Assembly: GCF_016617615.1 (NCBI RefSeq) | Contig: NZ_JAACYA010000002.1 | Location: 1 to 64,000 of the forward strand | Reading direction: 5' to 3' | Length of the DNA: 64,000 nucleotides | Source: Persephonella atlantica | GTDB lineage: Bacteria; Aquificota; Aquificia; Aquificales; Hydrogenothermaceae | Part shown: in pieces, positions 16,736 through 25,170 of the stretch | How positions within the stretch are numbered: position 1 is the first letter of the stretch | Layout: the number at the start of each line of letters is the position of its first letter | Program-made: the position numbers and the translations under genes | The notes under the pieces: generated by a model | What the model was told of the DNA's origin: nothing | The model's database searches: none | What the model saw: the letters and a program-made list of their open reading frames with translations, nothing else

Positions 16736-17165
16736 TCTTGTTTCTTTTTCTTTTGGTGAGACAAAAACACCATCTCCAGCAGTCAGTGAACTGCAGAAAG
16801 AGATAATAAGATTAGAAAAGCTAAGGGAAGAACTTAAGAAAACAATTGCCGAAAACAAGAAAATATTAGAGAAGATAGAAGCAGAAAGGAAAAGATTGGA
16901 AGAAGAAAAGAAAAAACTGAAAGAGATAGAAAAGAAGATAACAGAAGAAAGATACAAAAAGCTTGCTAAAGTTTTTGAAAAGGCTGTTGATGAAGACCCT
17001 GAGCTGGCAGCTGAAAGAATGTCAAAGATGAAAGACCCTGTTAAGGCAGCGTACATCATATACAACATGAAGGAATCAAAAGCAGGCGTCTTGATGGATT
17101 ACATAGACCCTAAAATGGCAGACAAAATTGTAAGAATACTGACACAGCTAAAGAAACAAAAATAA
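16674..17165 (+). CDS. MotE-like periplasmic coiled-coil protein
   Basis: A 163-aa protein with an N-terminal signal or anchor segment (about residues 14-28), a long coiled coil (about 38-95), and a C-terminal helical region (about 96-160: ERMSKMKDPVKAAYIIYNMK...MADKIVRIL) resembling the MgtE N-terminal domain. This layout is that of MotE, a periplasmic flagellar-motor protein, often encoded beside fliJ. It starts inside the upstream fliJ-like gene (62-nt overlap in another frame) with only a weak A/G-rich ribosome site. Exact role in this lineage is inferred from architecture and place. Confidence 0.65.
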   Translation: MSKNLKWKHSLLTKALIGIISLVSFSFGETKTPSPAVSELQKEIIRLEKLREELKKTIAENKKILEKIEAERKRLEEEKKKLKEIEKKITEERYKKLAKVFEKAVDEDPELAAERMSKMKDPVKAAYIIYNMKESKAGVLMDYIDPKMADKIVRILTQLKKQK

Positions 17166-17177
17166 ATAACTCTCTGA

Positions 17178-17199
17178 TATAATTATTAACTGTTAATAA
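17178..17199 (+). promoter_or_regulatory. ahpD-like gene promoter with perfect 17-bp palindrome
   Basis: Seen directly: TATAAT (17178-17183) followed at once by TTATTAACTGTTAATAA (17183-17199), a perfect palindrome with 8-bp arms around one base. It covers the expected transcription start, an ideal place for a repressor. No good -35 box is present. The ribosome site CCGGAGGGC follows at 17203-17211. The palindrome has almost no G/C, so it is unlikely to be a terminator. Confidence 0.6.
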
Positions 17200-17216
17200 A
17201 CTCCGGAGGGCATCTT

Positions 17217-17747
17217 ATGGCTTACATCAAACTTCCTGAACTTGAAGATATGGACCCAGAAATCCAAAAGTTAGCAAAAGAGATATTAGAAAAGACAGGG
17301 AAGTTAGGGGAGATTTTCAAGCTCCTTGCCATAAGGAAGGATATATATTTTATGACTGACAACTGTGTTAAAACTCTTCTTCTGAAAGAAACAGAGCTTC
17401 CTTACGCAACAAAAGAGAGAATAGCCCTTTTAATATCAAAAGAAAACAACTGCCCCATGTGTGTTGACGTCCACAAAAACATAGCAAAGATGTTAGGGAT
17501 GTCAGAGGAGCAGATAGAGGAAACATTAAAAGGGGTAGACCATATAAACGCATCAGAAGAAGAAAAAGAGCTCCTCAGGTTCTGTATCAGAGCTTCAAAA
17601 AAGGACAACTACAAAATAACAAAAGAGGATATAGACAGGATATTAGGACTGGGGTACACAGTCAGCCAGCTATTTGAAGCAATAACAATAACTGCATACT
17701 TTAACTACATAAACACACTTTCCAATGTGTTTGGATTAGGAAAGTAG
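17217..17747 (+). CDS. Carboxymuconolactone decarboxylase / AhpD-like protein
   Basis: A 176-aa all-helical protein with the AhpD-type redox centre NNCPMCVDVHKNIAKMLG (CxxC followed by His, about residues 79-96), preceded by a conserved ALLISKEN helix. Members of this family reduce peroxiredoxins or act as peroxidases/reductases through the CxxC pair. The gene has an excellent ribosome site and its own promoter with a palindrome. It is convergent with flhB; the last 12 nt overlap. Its redox role is inferred from the motif; the true partner is unknown. It does not appear to be a flagellar gene despite its location. Confidence 0.8.
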   Translation: MAYIKLPELEDMDPEIQKLAKEILEKTGKLGEIFKLLAIRKDIYFMTDNCVKTLLLKETELPYATKERIALLISKENNCPMCVDVHKNIAKMLGMSEEQIEETLKGVDHINASEEEKELLRFCIRASKKDNYKITKEDIDRILGLGYTVSQLFEAITITAYFNYINTLSNVFGLGK

Positions 17748-18791
17748 CCTTTTTTCTCTGTAAATACGGGCAAGTATTTTTGCTATAGCCACGTAGAACT
17801 TTTCTGGTATTATGCTTCCCACTTCAACGCTGGAGTACAAGGCTCTGGCGAGGGGTGGGTCTTCCACTACAGGAACGTCATGTTTTTTGGCTATATCCTT
17901 TATTTTCTGAGCTATGAAATCTTTTCCTTTTGCAACCACACGGGGAGCACTGTCTTTGTCTCTCTCGTACTTTAAGGCAACAGCAAAGTGCTCTGGGTTT
18001 GTTATCACAACATCAGCTTTTGGAACTTCTGCCATCATTCTCATCATGGCCATCTCTCTTTGTTTTTTTCTGATGGCAGCTTTTACCTGTGGATTTCCTT
18101 CATACATCTTTCTCTCTTCTTTTATCTCATGCTTTGACATCTTCAGATTTTCTTCATACTCCCACTTCCTGTATATAAAATCAATGATAGCAACAGGTAC
18201 TGATATGAGAGCAAATGCAAGAATAAGCATTACTGTGTATTTAAACATAAAATAAATCTCGTGGTTTATAGGGATAAAGGACATGTTAAAAGAGTCATTA
18301 ATTATCTTCATAACCAGAAAGTAAGCAACAACAGAGGCAAATCCCAGTTTTAGCAGATTTCTTACCAGTTCAAATCCAGTTTTCAAGGAGAAAAGTCTTC
18401 CCAGACCTTTAACTGGATTTAGCCTATCTAACTTGGGGGCAATAGCCTTACCTGACAGAAGAAATCCGAACTGGGCAACATTGGAAACAATCCCTGTTAT
18501 CAAGAGCACCAGAAAAAACGGAGCAACCAGCATAGATACAACCTTTATAGTGTAAGAAATGAAACCTCCGTTAACGTCAGGAATGAGATAGAGAGGATCT
18601 GAAAAAGTGTATCTGAAATACTCAGACAATATGTTGTAAGAATAAGGAATGTATACAATCAAAAGCAGAAAAGTAATCAGTAGAGTTGCAGCTATAGGTA
18701 TGTCCTGACTTCGTGCTACCTGTCCCTCTTCCCTTGCTTTCTGCCTCCTTCGGGGGGTGGCTTTTTCCGTTTTGCTTGGATCTTTTGCCAT
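17736..18791 (-). CDS. flhB: Flagellar export gate protein FlhB
   Basis: A 351-aa inner-membrane protein with the typical KTEKATPRRRQKAREEGQVA start, four membrane segments (about 32-50, 85-105, 142-165, 185-207) and a cytosolic C-terminal domain. The autocleavage site, normally NPTH, reads NPEH here (residues 265-268); the Asn-Pro bond that is cut is kept. FlhB switches the export apparatus from rod/hook to filament substrates. It is the last gene of the fliK-to-flhB operon and starts immediately after the fliR stop. Confidence 0.93.
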   Translation of the reverse strand: MAKDPSKTEKATPRRRQKAREEGQVARSQDIPIAATLLITFLLLIVYIPYSYNILSEYFRYTFSDPLYLIPDVNGGFISYTIKVVSMLVAPFFLVLLITGIVSNVAQFGFLLSGKAIAPKLDRLNPVKGLGRLFSLKTGFELVRNLLKLGFASVVAYFLVMKIINDSFNMSFIPINHEIYFMFKYTVMLILAFALISVPVAIIDFIYRKWEYEENLKMSKHEIKEERKMYEGNPQVKAAIRKKQREMAMMRMMAEVPKADVVITNPEHFAVALKYERDKDSAPRVVAKGKDFIAQKIKDIAKKHDVPVVEDPPLARALYSSVEVGSIIPEKFYVAIAKILARIYREKRLLS

Positions 18792-19568
18792 TTACTTTCC
18801 CATTATGCCGATACCTTTTATAAAATCTTCGGCAAAACTGTTTATAACTGAAATGGAAAAATAAACAAGTAGTGAAGCTCCTATGGATAGTGTTGCAAGC
18901 CCTACAAAAATCTGCAGAGGAAGCCCTACAATAAAGACATTAATCTGTGGAATAAGCCTGTTTATCAGGGCAAGGGCAACATTTACAATAAACAGTATCA
19001 ATACAAAAGGAAATGCTATCTTAAAGGCCATATAAAAAATGTAAGGAGATTTTTCAAAAAGATACACAAATATATCCTGATTTATCTGCATCTGTCCTAA
19101 AGGAAGAACTTTGAAACTCATAACAAGGCCACCTATAACCATCTGATAGGCTCCTGTGATAAAAAACAAAAGGTAAAACATCAGAATGAAAAATCTGTCT
19201 AAAACAGATATCTGTCCAAATGTTGGGTCAAACACATTTACTATAGTAAATCCCATAAAATAACTTATAAGTTCAGCTGCATAGGAAAATGCAGCTATAA
19301 ATATATTGACAATAAGCCCAAGAAAAAAACCAATAAGAAGCTCCCTCAAAATAAGAAATAGATAAGAAAAAAGGGAAAAGTTTTCACTGCTTATTCTAAT
19401 GTCAAATATGGACATAAAGAAAAAAGAAAAAGCAACAACAAGCATAACCCTGACATTAAGAGGAATCAAAGCGGTGTTTATCAGAGGAAAACCTAAGAAA
19501 ACGCCTATAACCCTTGACAGAACAAGTCCAAAAGCAACGGCCATGTCAGGTGTTATTAATGGATTCAT
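18792..19568 (-). CDS. fliR: Flagellar export gate protein FliR
   Basis: A 258-aa hydrophobic inner-membrane protein with about six membrane-entering segments. It forms, with FliP and FliQ, the helical export pore inside the MS ring. The order fliP-fliQ-fliR-flhB is the usual one. Its start codon overlaps the fliQ stop by one base, and flhB follows without a gap, so the set is translationally coupled. Confidence 0.9.
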   Translation of the reverse strand: MNPLITPDMAVAFGLVLSRVIGVFLGFPLINTALIPLNVRVMLVVAFSFFFMSIFDIRISSENFSLFSYLFLILRELLIGFFLGLIVNIFIAAFSYAAELISYFMGFTIVNVFDPTFGQISVLDRFFILMFYLLFFITGAYQMVIGGLVMSFKVLPLGQMQINQDIFVYLFEKSPYIFYMAFKIAFPFVLILFIVNVALALINRLIPQINVFIVGLPLQIFVGLATLSIGASLLVYFSISVINSFAEDFIKGIGIMGK

Positions 19569-19837
19569 CAGGATATGTACACCACAAGATTTTTAAGCAG
19601 TATCTGTGTAAAATCTATTAGTTTTCTGAATATCCACGAACCAAAAATAATCAGGGCAACAATAGTAGCAAATATCTTAGGAATAAATGTTAGGGTCATC
19701 TCATGTATCTGTGTTGCAGCCTGAAATATACTGATAAGAAGTCCCACTATAAATGCTATCAGTATAACAGGAGCTCCAACAAGCAGTGAAGTGTACAGCA
19801 TATCCTGAATCAGAGATATTGCCTGGTCTACACTCAT
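19568..19837 (-). CDS. fliQ: Flagellar export gate protein FliQ
   Basis: An 89-aa protein with two membrane helices. The sequence GAPVILIAFIVGLLISIFQA, followed by THEMTLTF-like IHEMTLTFIPKI, is the classical FliQ signature. Four copies wrap FliP5-FliR1 in the export pore. It starts 3 nt after the fliP stop and has normal family length. Confidence 0.93.
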   Translation of the reverse strand: MSVDQAISLIQDMLYTSLLVGAPVILIAFIVGLLISIFQAATQIHEMTLTFIPKIFATIVALIIFGSWIFRKLIDFTQILLKNLVVYIS

Positions 19838-19840
19838 CTT

Positions 19841-20557
19841 TTACCACCTGTACCCTTGAACTAATGCTTTTGTTAAAAGCTCAAAACCATCAGCAAGAAC
19901 AAAAAGTATCAGTTTAAAAGGCAGAGATATCAGCATAGGAGGTATCATCATCATTCCCATAGACATCAGTATACTTGCCACCAGCAGATCTATAATAAGA
20001 AACGGCAGAAATATGATAAATACTATCTCAAATGCCGTTTTTATCTCACTTATCATAAAAGCCGGTATAAGGGTTATCATGCTTACATCTTCTGGCTTTT
20101 CAGGTTTTTCCTTTGCAATGTCAAGAAACAGTTTCAGATCTTCTTTCCTTGTGTTATTAATCATAAATGTTTTTACAGGATTTTTCGCCCTCTCTAATGC
20201 TTCCATATCTCCAATTTCTTTGTTCAGGTAAGGCTGTATGGCATTCTTATTTATATCCTCAAACACAGGTTTCATTATGAAAAATGTTAAAAAAAGTGAG
20301 AGAGCTATAATAACCTGATTAGGTGGAGACTGGGGAATACCTAAAGCGTGTCTCAAAAGAGATAAAACTATAACAATTCTGACAAAAGAAGTGAGAGCTA
20401 TAAGTATAGAGGGAGCAAGACTGAGAATAGTTATCAGAAAAAGTATCTTTAAGGTTATATCAAGGTTATTCAGCTGTGCCAGCGTGTCGGATACCGCATC
20501 TGCATAAGAAAAATCTATAGTAATAAGCAGACTAATCGGCGGCAGAACTTTTTTCAT
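19841..20557 (-). CDS. fliP: Flagellar export gate protein FliP
   Basis: About 238 aa with a cleavable signal peptide (MKKVLPPISLLITIDFSYA) as in other FliP proteins, then membrane segments including RIVIVLSLLRHALGIPQSPP and the C-terminal MGMMMIPPMLISLPFKLILF. Five copies form the core of the export pore. The start is placed at the ATG at 20557, since an in-frame TTG at 20584 has no ribosome site. It overlaps the end of fliO by 26 nt. Confidence 0.92.
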   Translation of the reverse strand: MKKVLPPISLLITIDFSYADAVSDTLAQLNNLDITLKILFLITILSLAPSILIALTSFVRIVIVLSLLRHALGIPQSPPNQVIIALSLFLTFFIMKPVFEDINKNAIQPYLNKEIGDMEALERAKNPVKTFMINNTRKEDLKLFLDIAKEKPEKPEDVSMITLIPAFMISEIKTAFEIVFIIFLPFLIIDLLVASILMSMGMMMIPPMLISLPFKLILFVLADGFELLTKALVQGYRW

Positions 20558-20846
20558 CTCTTTCTTTTTTATCTCCCTGTTCAAGAGAATCCCACTTCTC
20601 TATTATACTTACTTTCTGCTCATCAAATGAGAGGAGGTAATACTTTCTGTTTGCCTCTATGACAGCTATACCCCTGTTTTTTCCAAAATACTTGATATCT
20701 AATATTTTTATCAATCCCCTCTGACCAGCTATAAAGCCTTTTCCATACCTGACCACCAAATAGTAAAGGGAATATATAATCACAATGACGATAATTAAAG
20801 ATGCAAAAAGCCTGATAATATCCGAATACTCAAGCAAGGTCAACAA
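20532..20846 (-). CDS. fliO: FliO-like flagellar assembly protein
   Basis: A ~104-aa protein with one N-terminal membrane helix (about 11-30) and a short cytosolic basic domain containing RKYYLLSFDEQ, the usual FliO layout. FliO assists assembly of the FliP ring. The start is a TTG inside the end of fliN; TTG codons at 20846, 20843 and 20837 are all possible, with AAGGA just upstream. FliO is poorly conserved; the call relies on size, topology and position between fliN and fliP. Confidence 0.75.
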   Translation of the reverse strand: MLTLLEYSDIIRLFASLIIVIVIIYSLYYLVVRYGKGFIAGQRGLIKILDIKYFGKNRGIAVIEANRKYYLLSFDEQKVSIIEKWDSLEQGDKKERDEKSSAAD

Positions 20847-21105
20847 TCCTTACTGCATATTTTTCGTTAACAACAACAAGTTCTCCGATAGCAAAAAGCT
20901 GACCTCTGAGATATACTTCTACGTAATCTTCGATATGCTTGTCTAACTTTATAATGTCACCTTCTTTTAACTTTAAAATATCTATAAAATTCTTTTTTGT
21001 CCTTCCTATCTCTCCTGTAATTTTCAGATTTATGTCATACAGGAAAGACAGGTCAAGCTCTTTCTCCATTACGGACGTAAGCTGTCTCTCTTTTTTTTCT
21101 TCCAT
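20830..21105 (-). CDS. fliN: Flagellar switch protein FliN (short copy)
   Basis: A 91-aa SpoA-domain protein: LDLSFLYDINLKITGEIGRT, GDIIKLDKHIEDYVEVYLRGQ and the final VNEKYAVRIVDLA give the standard FliN C-ring fold. It lacks any N-terminal extension. A second, longer FliN-type gene lies after fliM (41902-42414). Which one forms the C-ring bottom, and which (if either) has a special role such as FliH docking, cannot be told from sequence. It follows fliL by 2 nt and overlaps fliO by 17 nt. Confidence 0.85.
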   Translation of the reverse strand: MEEKKERQLTSVMEKELDLSFLYDINLKITGEIGRTKKNFIDILKLKEGDIIKLDKHIEDYVEVYLRGQLFAIGELVVVNEKYAVRIVDLA

Positions 21106-21107
21106 TT

Positions 21108-21617
21108 TTAAGCCGTCTGTATAACAAAGTCTGTAAAGTAAACATTTTTTACTCCGCCTAAAGGAAGTATCGCATTAACCCTCCTGAGTATCTCTTCTTT
21201 TAACTTTTCTACACCTTCTGCCGTTTTCAGCTCCCGAGACGTTTTTGTAAAAAGCAGAGTGGTAATACTATCTTTTATCTGAGGTAATCTCTTTTCTACT
21301 TCCTGTTTTACCTGCTCATTCTCAACCTCTAATATCACAGTGACCTTTAAATATCTGTCAGCATCTTTATCAGACAGATTTACCACAAATGTTCCCACCT
21401 CAAACATTATACCGAGGTCTTCAACATTTCTGATTTCTTCCTGAATCTTCTCTGCTTTGTTTTCTTCCTGTTGTTTCTCCTGTTTATCCAGCACTAAAAA
21501 TTTATACGCTGCACCCCCACCACCACCTAAAAGAAGGAGAATGACGACAAGGAGGATGATAAGTTTTTTCTTTCCTCCTCCCTGCTGTTCCTGTTGCTCT
21601 TTATTTTCCTCTGCCAT
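21108..21617 (-). CDS. fliL: Flagellar basal body protein FliL
   Basis: A 169-aa protein: Gln/Glu-rich cytosolic start, one membrane helix (about 19-40), a charged linker, and a periplasmic domain with FVVNLSDKDADRYLKVTVILE, the FliL signature. The C-terminus VKNVYFTDFVIQ is also typical. FliL surrounds stator units and supports torque. It lies between flgE and fliN in the hook/export operon. Confidence 0.9.
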   Translation of the reverse strand: MAEENKEQQEQQGGGKKKLIILLVVILLLLGGGGGAAYKFLVLDKQEKQQEENKAEKIQEEIRNVEDLGIMFEVGTFVVNLSDKDADRYLKVTVILEVENEQVKQEVEKRLPQIKDSITTLLFTKTSRELKTAEGVEKLKEEILRRVNAILPLGGVKNVYFTDFVIQTA

Positions 21618-21637
21618 TCACTACTCCAGTTTTATTT

Positions 21638-23215
21638 TTATCTCTTAATATTCATTGTTTCTTGAAGAACCTGATCTGATGTAGTTATTGTTCTGGCGTT
21701 TGCCTGATACGCTCTCTGTGCAGTAATCAGATTAATAAACTCCCTTGATATATCAACGTTAGAAAGCTCTAAAAAACCACTTCTGATTTTTGAGATAACA
21801 CCACCGGGAACGATAATAGGGGTATAAGTTTGACTGTTTGGCAGATATAAGTTATTTCCTTTTCTCACTAAAATCTCTTTGTCCTTGAATGTGGCTATAG
21901 CTATTCTTGCAAGATCTCTTACCTGTCCATTGGAGTAAACACCTTTTACAACTCCGTCTTCACTGACAGCAACAGAAAGAAGATCACCTTTGGCATATCC
22001 ATCTTGCTGTGCATAAAAGATAAAGTCAGAAGCCACCTGCCTAATTTCCTTAAAGTTCTCTGTTGTTGTCAGAGGTATAAGGGCTCCGTTATTTGGATCA
22101 TAACCGGAAAATGTTACCTGTGTAGGATCAACATTAACGGGAGCAACTGCTGTTTCAGAATGAAGGTAATCTACCGTGATCTGATCTGTTGTCAAACCGT
22201 TTTCTAAAAGGTATATCCTTATCGTTCCTGTTCCATAATCTATGGTTCCTATGGAGTTACCATTCTCGTCAACAATATTTCCAGCTCCATCATCATGCCA
22301 GTTAACAACATAAGGTGTCCCACCTGTTGTGTAAGATTTTATATGAACACTACCTCTTACAGGAAGATTCGCCAGAGTGAAATACCCATCTGTAGTGTCT
22401 GTCTGTGTTTCATTTGAAGCAAGAGTAACCTGTGTATCCACATACACATTATTCACATTCAGCGTTCCATCGGGGTTGAATGTAAGTTTGACCGATTTAT
22501 AGAGTGTCCCGCCAACATCAACAGGAGATATAGTTCCGTCAATAAGTTTGTAAACTGCCCATGTGTTTGTCCCTACTCTCTGGAAGTAGTAAGAGGTTGT
22601 ATGGGGGTTACCAAGGGAATCATAAGTAGTGAATGAGTTTACGTAGTTAAATGTTGTTGAATCCCCCGGATTAAATGGTGCAGATATAACGTTTACCCTT
22701 GAGTCCAAATTTGTTGGTTCTTTAAATGTTATCTGTGTTGTCTGCGATGGCGCCATAGAGTTTGGAATGTTTATCTCCTTTATGGAGCCTGATATATTTC
22801 CGTTTCTATCAAGGGCCCACCCTAAGAGTTTCTGGCCATTAAGATTAACAAGATCACCATTGGCATTTGTTCTAAACTGCCCAGCCCTTGTGTAGTATGT
22901 TAGCCCCTGATTGTCCTGAACCATAAAGAAACCTTCCCCATCAAGTGCAAGGTCTGTTGGTGTGTTGGTGTTCATCAGAGAGCCCTGAGAAAAATCCTTT
23001 GTTGTAGAGCCTACGAAACTGCCACCACCAATCTCAAAGTTTTTTGGAGAACCATTTGCAAATGTCGTAAGACTTTTTGATATCAGGTCTTCAAAGTTGG
23101 CTCTCTCTGCCTTAAATCCTATCGTGTTTACATTGGCAATGTTGTCTGAAATAACAGATAACCACTCTCTGTTTGCACTAAGACCTGCATTTCCTGTATA
23201 AAATGACTGTATCAT
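21638..23215 (-). CDS. flgE: Flagellar hook protein FlgE
   Basis: A 525-aa rod/hook-family protein, longer than E. coli FlgE (402). The N-terminal GLSANREWLSVISDNIANVN and the C-terminal SNVDISREFINLITAQRAYQANARTI are the conserved axial coiled-coil segments; GEGFFMVQD lies near residue 95. The large middle part is variable, as usual for exposed hook domains. The ribosome site GGAGGTTAAAG is strong, as expected for a highly made structural protein. It follows the hook cap gene flgD by 4 nt. Confidence 0.92.
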   Translation of the reverse strand: MIQSFYTGNAGLSANREWLSVISDNIANVNTIGFKAERANFEDLISKSLTTFANGSPKNFEIGGGSFVGSTTKDFSQGSLMNTNTPTDLALDGEGFFMVQDNQGLTYYTRAGQFRTNANGDLVNLNGQKLLGWALDRNGNISGSIKEINIPNSMAPSQTTQITFKEPTNLDSRVNVISAPFNPGDSTTFNYVNSFTTYDSLGNPHTTSYYFQRVGTNTWAVYKLIDGTISPVDVGGTLYKSVKLTFNPDGTLNVNNVYVDTQVTLASNETQTDTTDGYFTLANLPVRGSVHIKSYTTGGTPYVVNWHDDGAGNIVDENGNSIGTIDYGTGTIRIYLLENGLTTDQITVDYLHSETAVAPVNVDPTQVTFSGYDPNNGALIPLTTTENFKEIRQVASDFIFYAQQDGYAKGDLLSVAVSEDGVVKGVYSNGQVRDLARIAIATFKDKEILVRKGNNLYLPNSQTYTPIIVPGGVISKIRSGFLELSNVDISREFINLITAQRAYQANARTITTSDQVLQETMNIKR

Positions 23216-23219
23216 GGCT

Positions 23220-23864
23220 TTAACCTCCTATTTCAGCAATAGAGTTTATATCTATCTCTGTATTGTTTACAACTGCTTTTATGCTGTCGCTTTCTTTTAA
23301 AACAGAGCTAACTATACCCTCACTTATCACTGTTGCTTTGACTGCTCTATCTCCTTTTGTTGCTTCTATATATACAGTGTAATAGCCGTCCTGAAGATCA
23401 GGATTACTAATTTCAAAAGGATATTCTTTGTTTCCTTCTAAGTCTGCAAAACTTCTCTGTTCAACTACTGTTCCGTCTGAAGACATTACTGTTATTTTTA
23501 CAAAGTCTGCATTGTCTTCTAATTTAAACTTAACTGTTGATTGACCATTTTCAACATATGTGTAGTTTCCTTCGTAAAATATCTTTTTACCTATCAGATT
23601 TGATGCATATAAAAGTGAGTTTGCCTGACTGGCTTCCTTTAACAGCTCTACCGTTTCTTGAAAATTATTCAACACTTCCATCTGTCTGAGTTTAACTGTG
23701 TTGTTTATAAAATCCGATATATCTTTCGCATTTAGTGGATCCTGCCACTGGAGGTCTGCGAGAAGAACTTTCAGAAAATCTTCATTTTCCATTTTTGAGT
23801 TGTCATAATTAGCGTCTACTATTTCAGGTTTTTTTATTAGCCCTTCAATCCCATTTAATTCCAT
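23220..23864 (-). CDS. flgD: Flagellar hook cap scaffold FlgD
   Basis: A 214-aa protein with the FlgD N-terminal signature ENEDFLKVLLADLQWQDPLNAKD (residues ~26-48) and the FNNTVKLRQMEVLNN-like helix, then FlgD Ig-like/Tudor domain (about 90-190). It caps the growing hook and is discarded after assembly. The start is supported by AAGGGG at proper spacing and overlaps the end of fliI by 20 nt. Confidence 0.9.
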   Translation of the reverse strand: MELNGIEGLIKKPEIVDANYDNSKMENEDFLKVLLADLQWQDPLNAKDISDFINNTVKLRQMEVLNNFQETVELLKEASQANSLLYASNLIGKKIFYEGNYTYVENGQSTVKFKLEDNADFVKITVMSSDGTVVEQRSFADLEGNKEYPFEISNPDLQDGYYTVYIEATKGDRAVKATVISEGIVSSVLKESDSIKAVVNNTEIDINSIAEIGG

Positions 23865-25170
23865 AGCTAAGCCCCTTGTTTTTTATTCTTTCATAAATTT
23901 CAGAAAGCTGTTTTACACTTTCTTCAAAACTAACCTTTATATTCATATCCTGCTTTATAAAATTCTCCATCTCCCTGTGCATATCTATTGCAAGGTCAAC
24001 CTTCGGCGTAGTTCCCTTTTTATACAGTCCTAAATTAATCATATCCTCAGCTTCCCTGTATGTAGATTCTAAATCCATAAAAACTGCCTGTTTTTTTAAT
24101 ATATCGTCATCAACTATCTGTGGCATTAATCTGCTTACACTTTTTAGTACATCTATTGCAGGAAAAATCCTCCTGTTTGCAAGTTCTCTGGAAAGAACAA
24201 TATGTCCGTCAAGAAATCCCATTGCAGCATCTGCAACGGGATCCATACTTATATCGTCCCCTTCCACAAGAACTGTGTATATTCCAGTGATACTGCCCCT
24301 ATCTATAAAGTTTCCTGCCTGTTCTATAAATTTGGGTAGGAGAGCAAAAACAGATGGTGTATATCCTTTTGTTGTTGGGGGCTCTCCTATGGCAAGACCT
24401 ATCTCTCTTTGAGCCATTGCAAGCCTCGTTAAAGAATCAAGCAGAAACAGAACATCCCTTCCTGTGTTGGAGAAGTAGTTTGCTATTGCTATAGCAGTGT
24501 ACACGGCTCTTATTTTTGCAAGTGGAGGCTGGTCTGATGTGGCAACAACAACGACAGATTTTTCCAGTCCCTCTTCTCCCAAGTTATCTTCAATAAACTC
24601 TCTTACTTCCCTTCCTCTCTCTCCGACTAAAGTTATAACGTTAACGTCAGCTTCTGTAAATCGGGAAATCATTCCAAGAAGAGTACTTTTACCAACTCCT
24701 GCCCCTGAAAATATGCCTATTCTCTGTCCCTTTCCTATAGTGAGAAGGGCGTTGATGGTTCTTACTCCAACATCAAGGGGTTGGGTTATCCTTTCCCTTT
24801 TCAAGGGATTTACAACCTCGTTTTTTATGTAATACTGAACTGTTGGAGTTATTCTGTTTTTATTTAGGGGTTTTCCAAAAGGATCAACAACACATCCAAG
24901 AAGATCCTCACCTACACCAATACTTACAGGTTCCTGCCTTGCTTCAACCCATCCGCCGACAGATATTCCTTTAGTATCATCGTAGGACATAAGGAGAGTT
25001 TTTCCGTCTTTAAATCCAACGACCTCCCCTTCGATAGTTCCCTCTATGATACAGGAATCACCAATGGATACCTTTGGAAGATAAGCCTCTATTATGGGAC
25101 CTGTAACACCTGTTATTCTACCTTTTACTTTATAGCGGGGAATTCTTTTTAATCTCTCTTTTAATTTCAT
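23845..25170 (-). CDS. fliI: Flagellum-specific ATPase FliI
   Basis: A 441-aa ATPase of the F1-beta-like export family. Walker A is GAGVGKST (residues 156-163), followed by VITLVGERGREVREFIE and the Walker B region VLFLLDSLTRLAMAQREI. As a ring under FlhA it unloads chaperones and helps export. Its start lies within the end of fliH (41-nt overlap), a larger overlap than usual, but the N-terminal residues KLKERL...VKGRITGVTGPIIEA match the family's beginning. Confidence 0.93.
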   Translation of the reverse strand: MKLKERLKRIPRYKVKGRITGVTGPIIEAYLPKVSIGDSCIIEGTIEGEVVGFKDGKTLLMSYDDTKGISVGGWVEARQEPVSIGVGEDLLGCVVDPFGKPLNKNRITPTVQYYIKNEVVNPLKRERITQPLDVGVRTINALLTIGKGQRIGIFSGAGVGKSTLLGMISRFTEADVNVITLVGERGREVREFIEDNLGEEGLEKSVVVVATSDQPPLAKIRAVYTAIAIANYFSNTGRDVLFLLDSLTRLAMAQREIGLAIGEPPTTKGYTPSVFALLPKFIEQAGNFIDRGSITGIYTVLVEGDDISMDPVADAAMGFLDGHIVLSRELANRRIFPAIDVLKSVSRLMPQIVDDDILKKQAVFMDLESTYREAEDMINLGLYKKGTTPKVDLAIDMHREMENFIKQDMNIKVSFEESVKQLSEIYERIKNKGLSYGIKWD

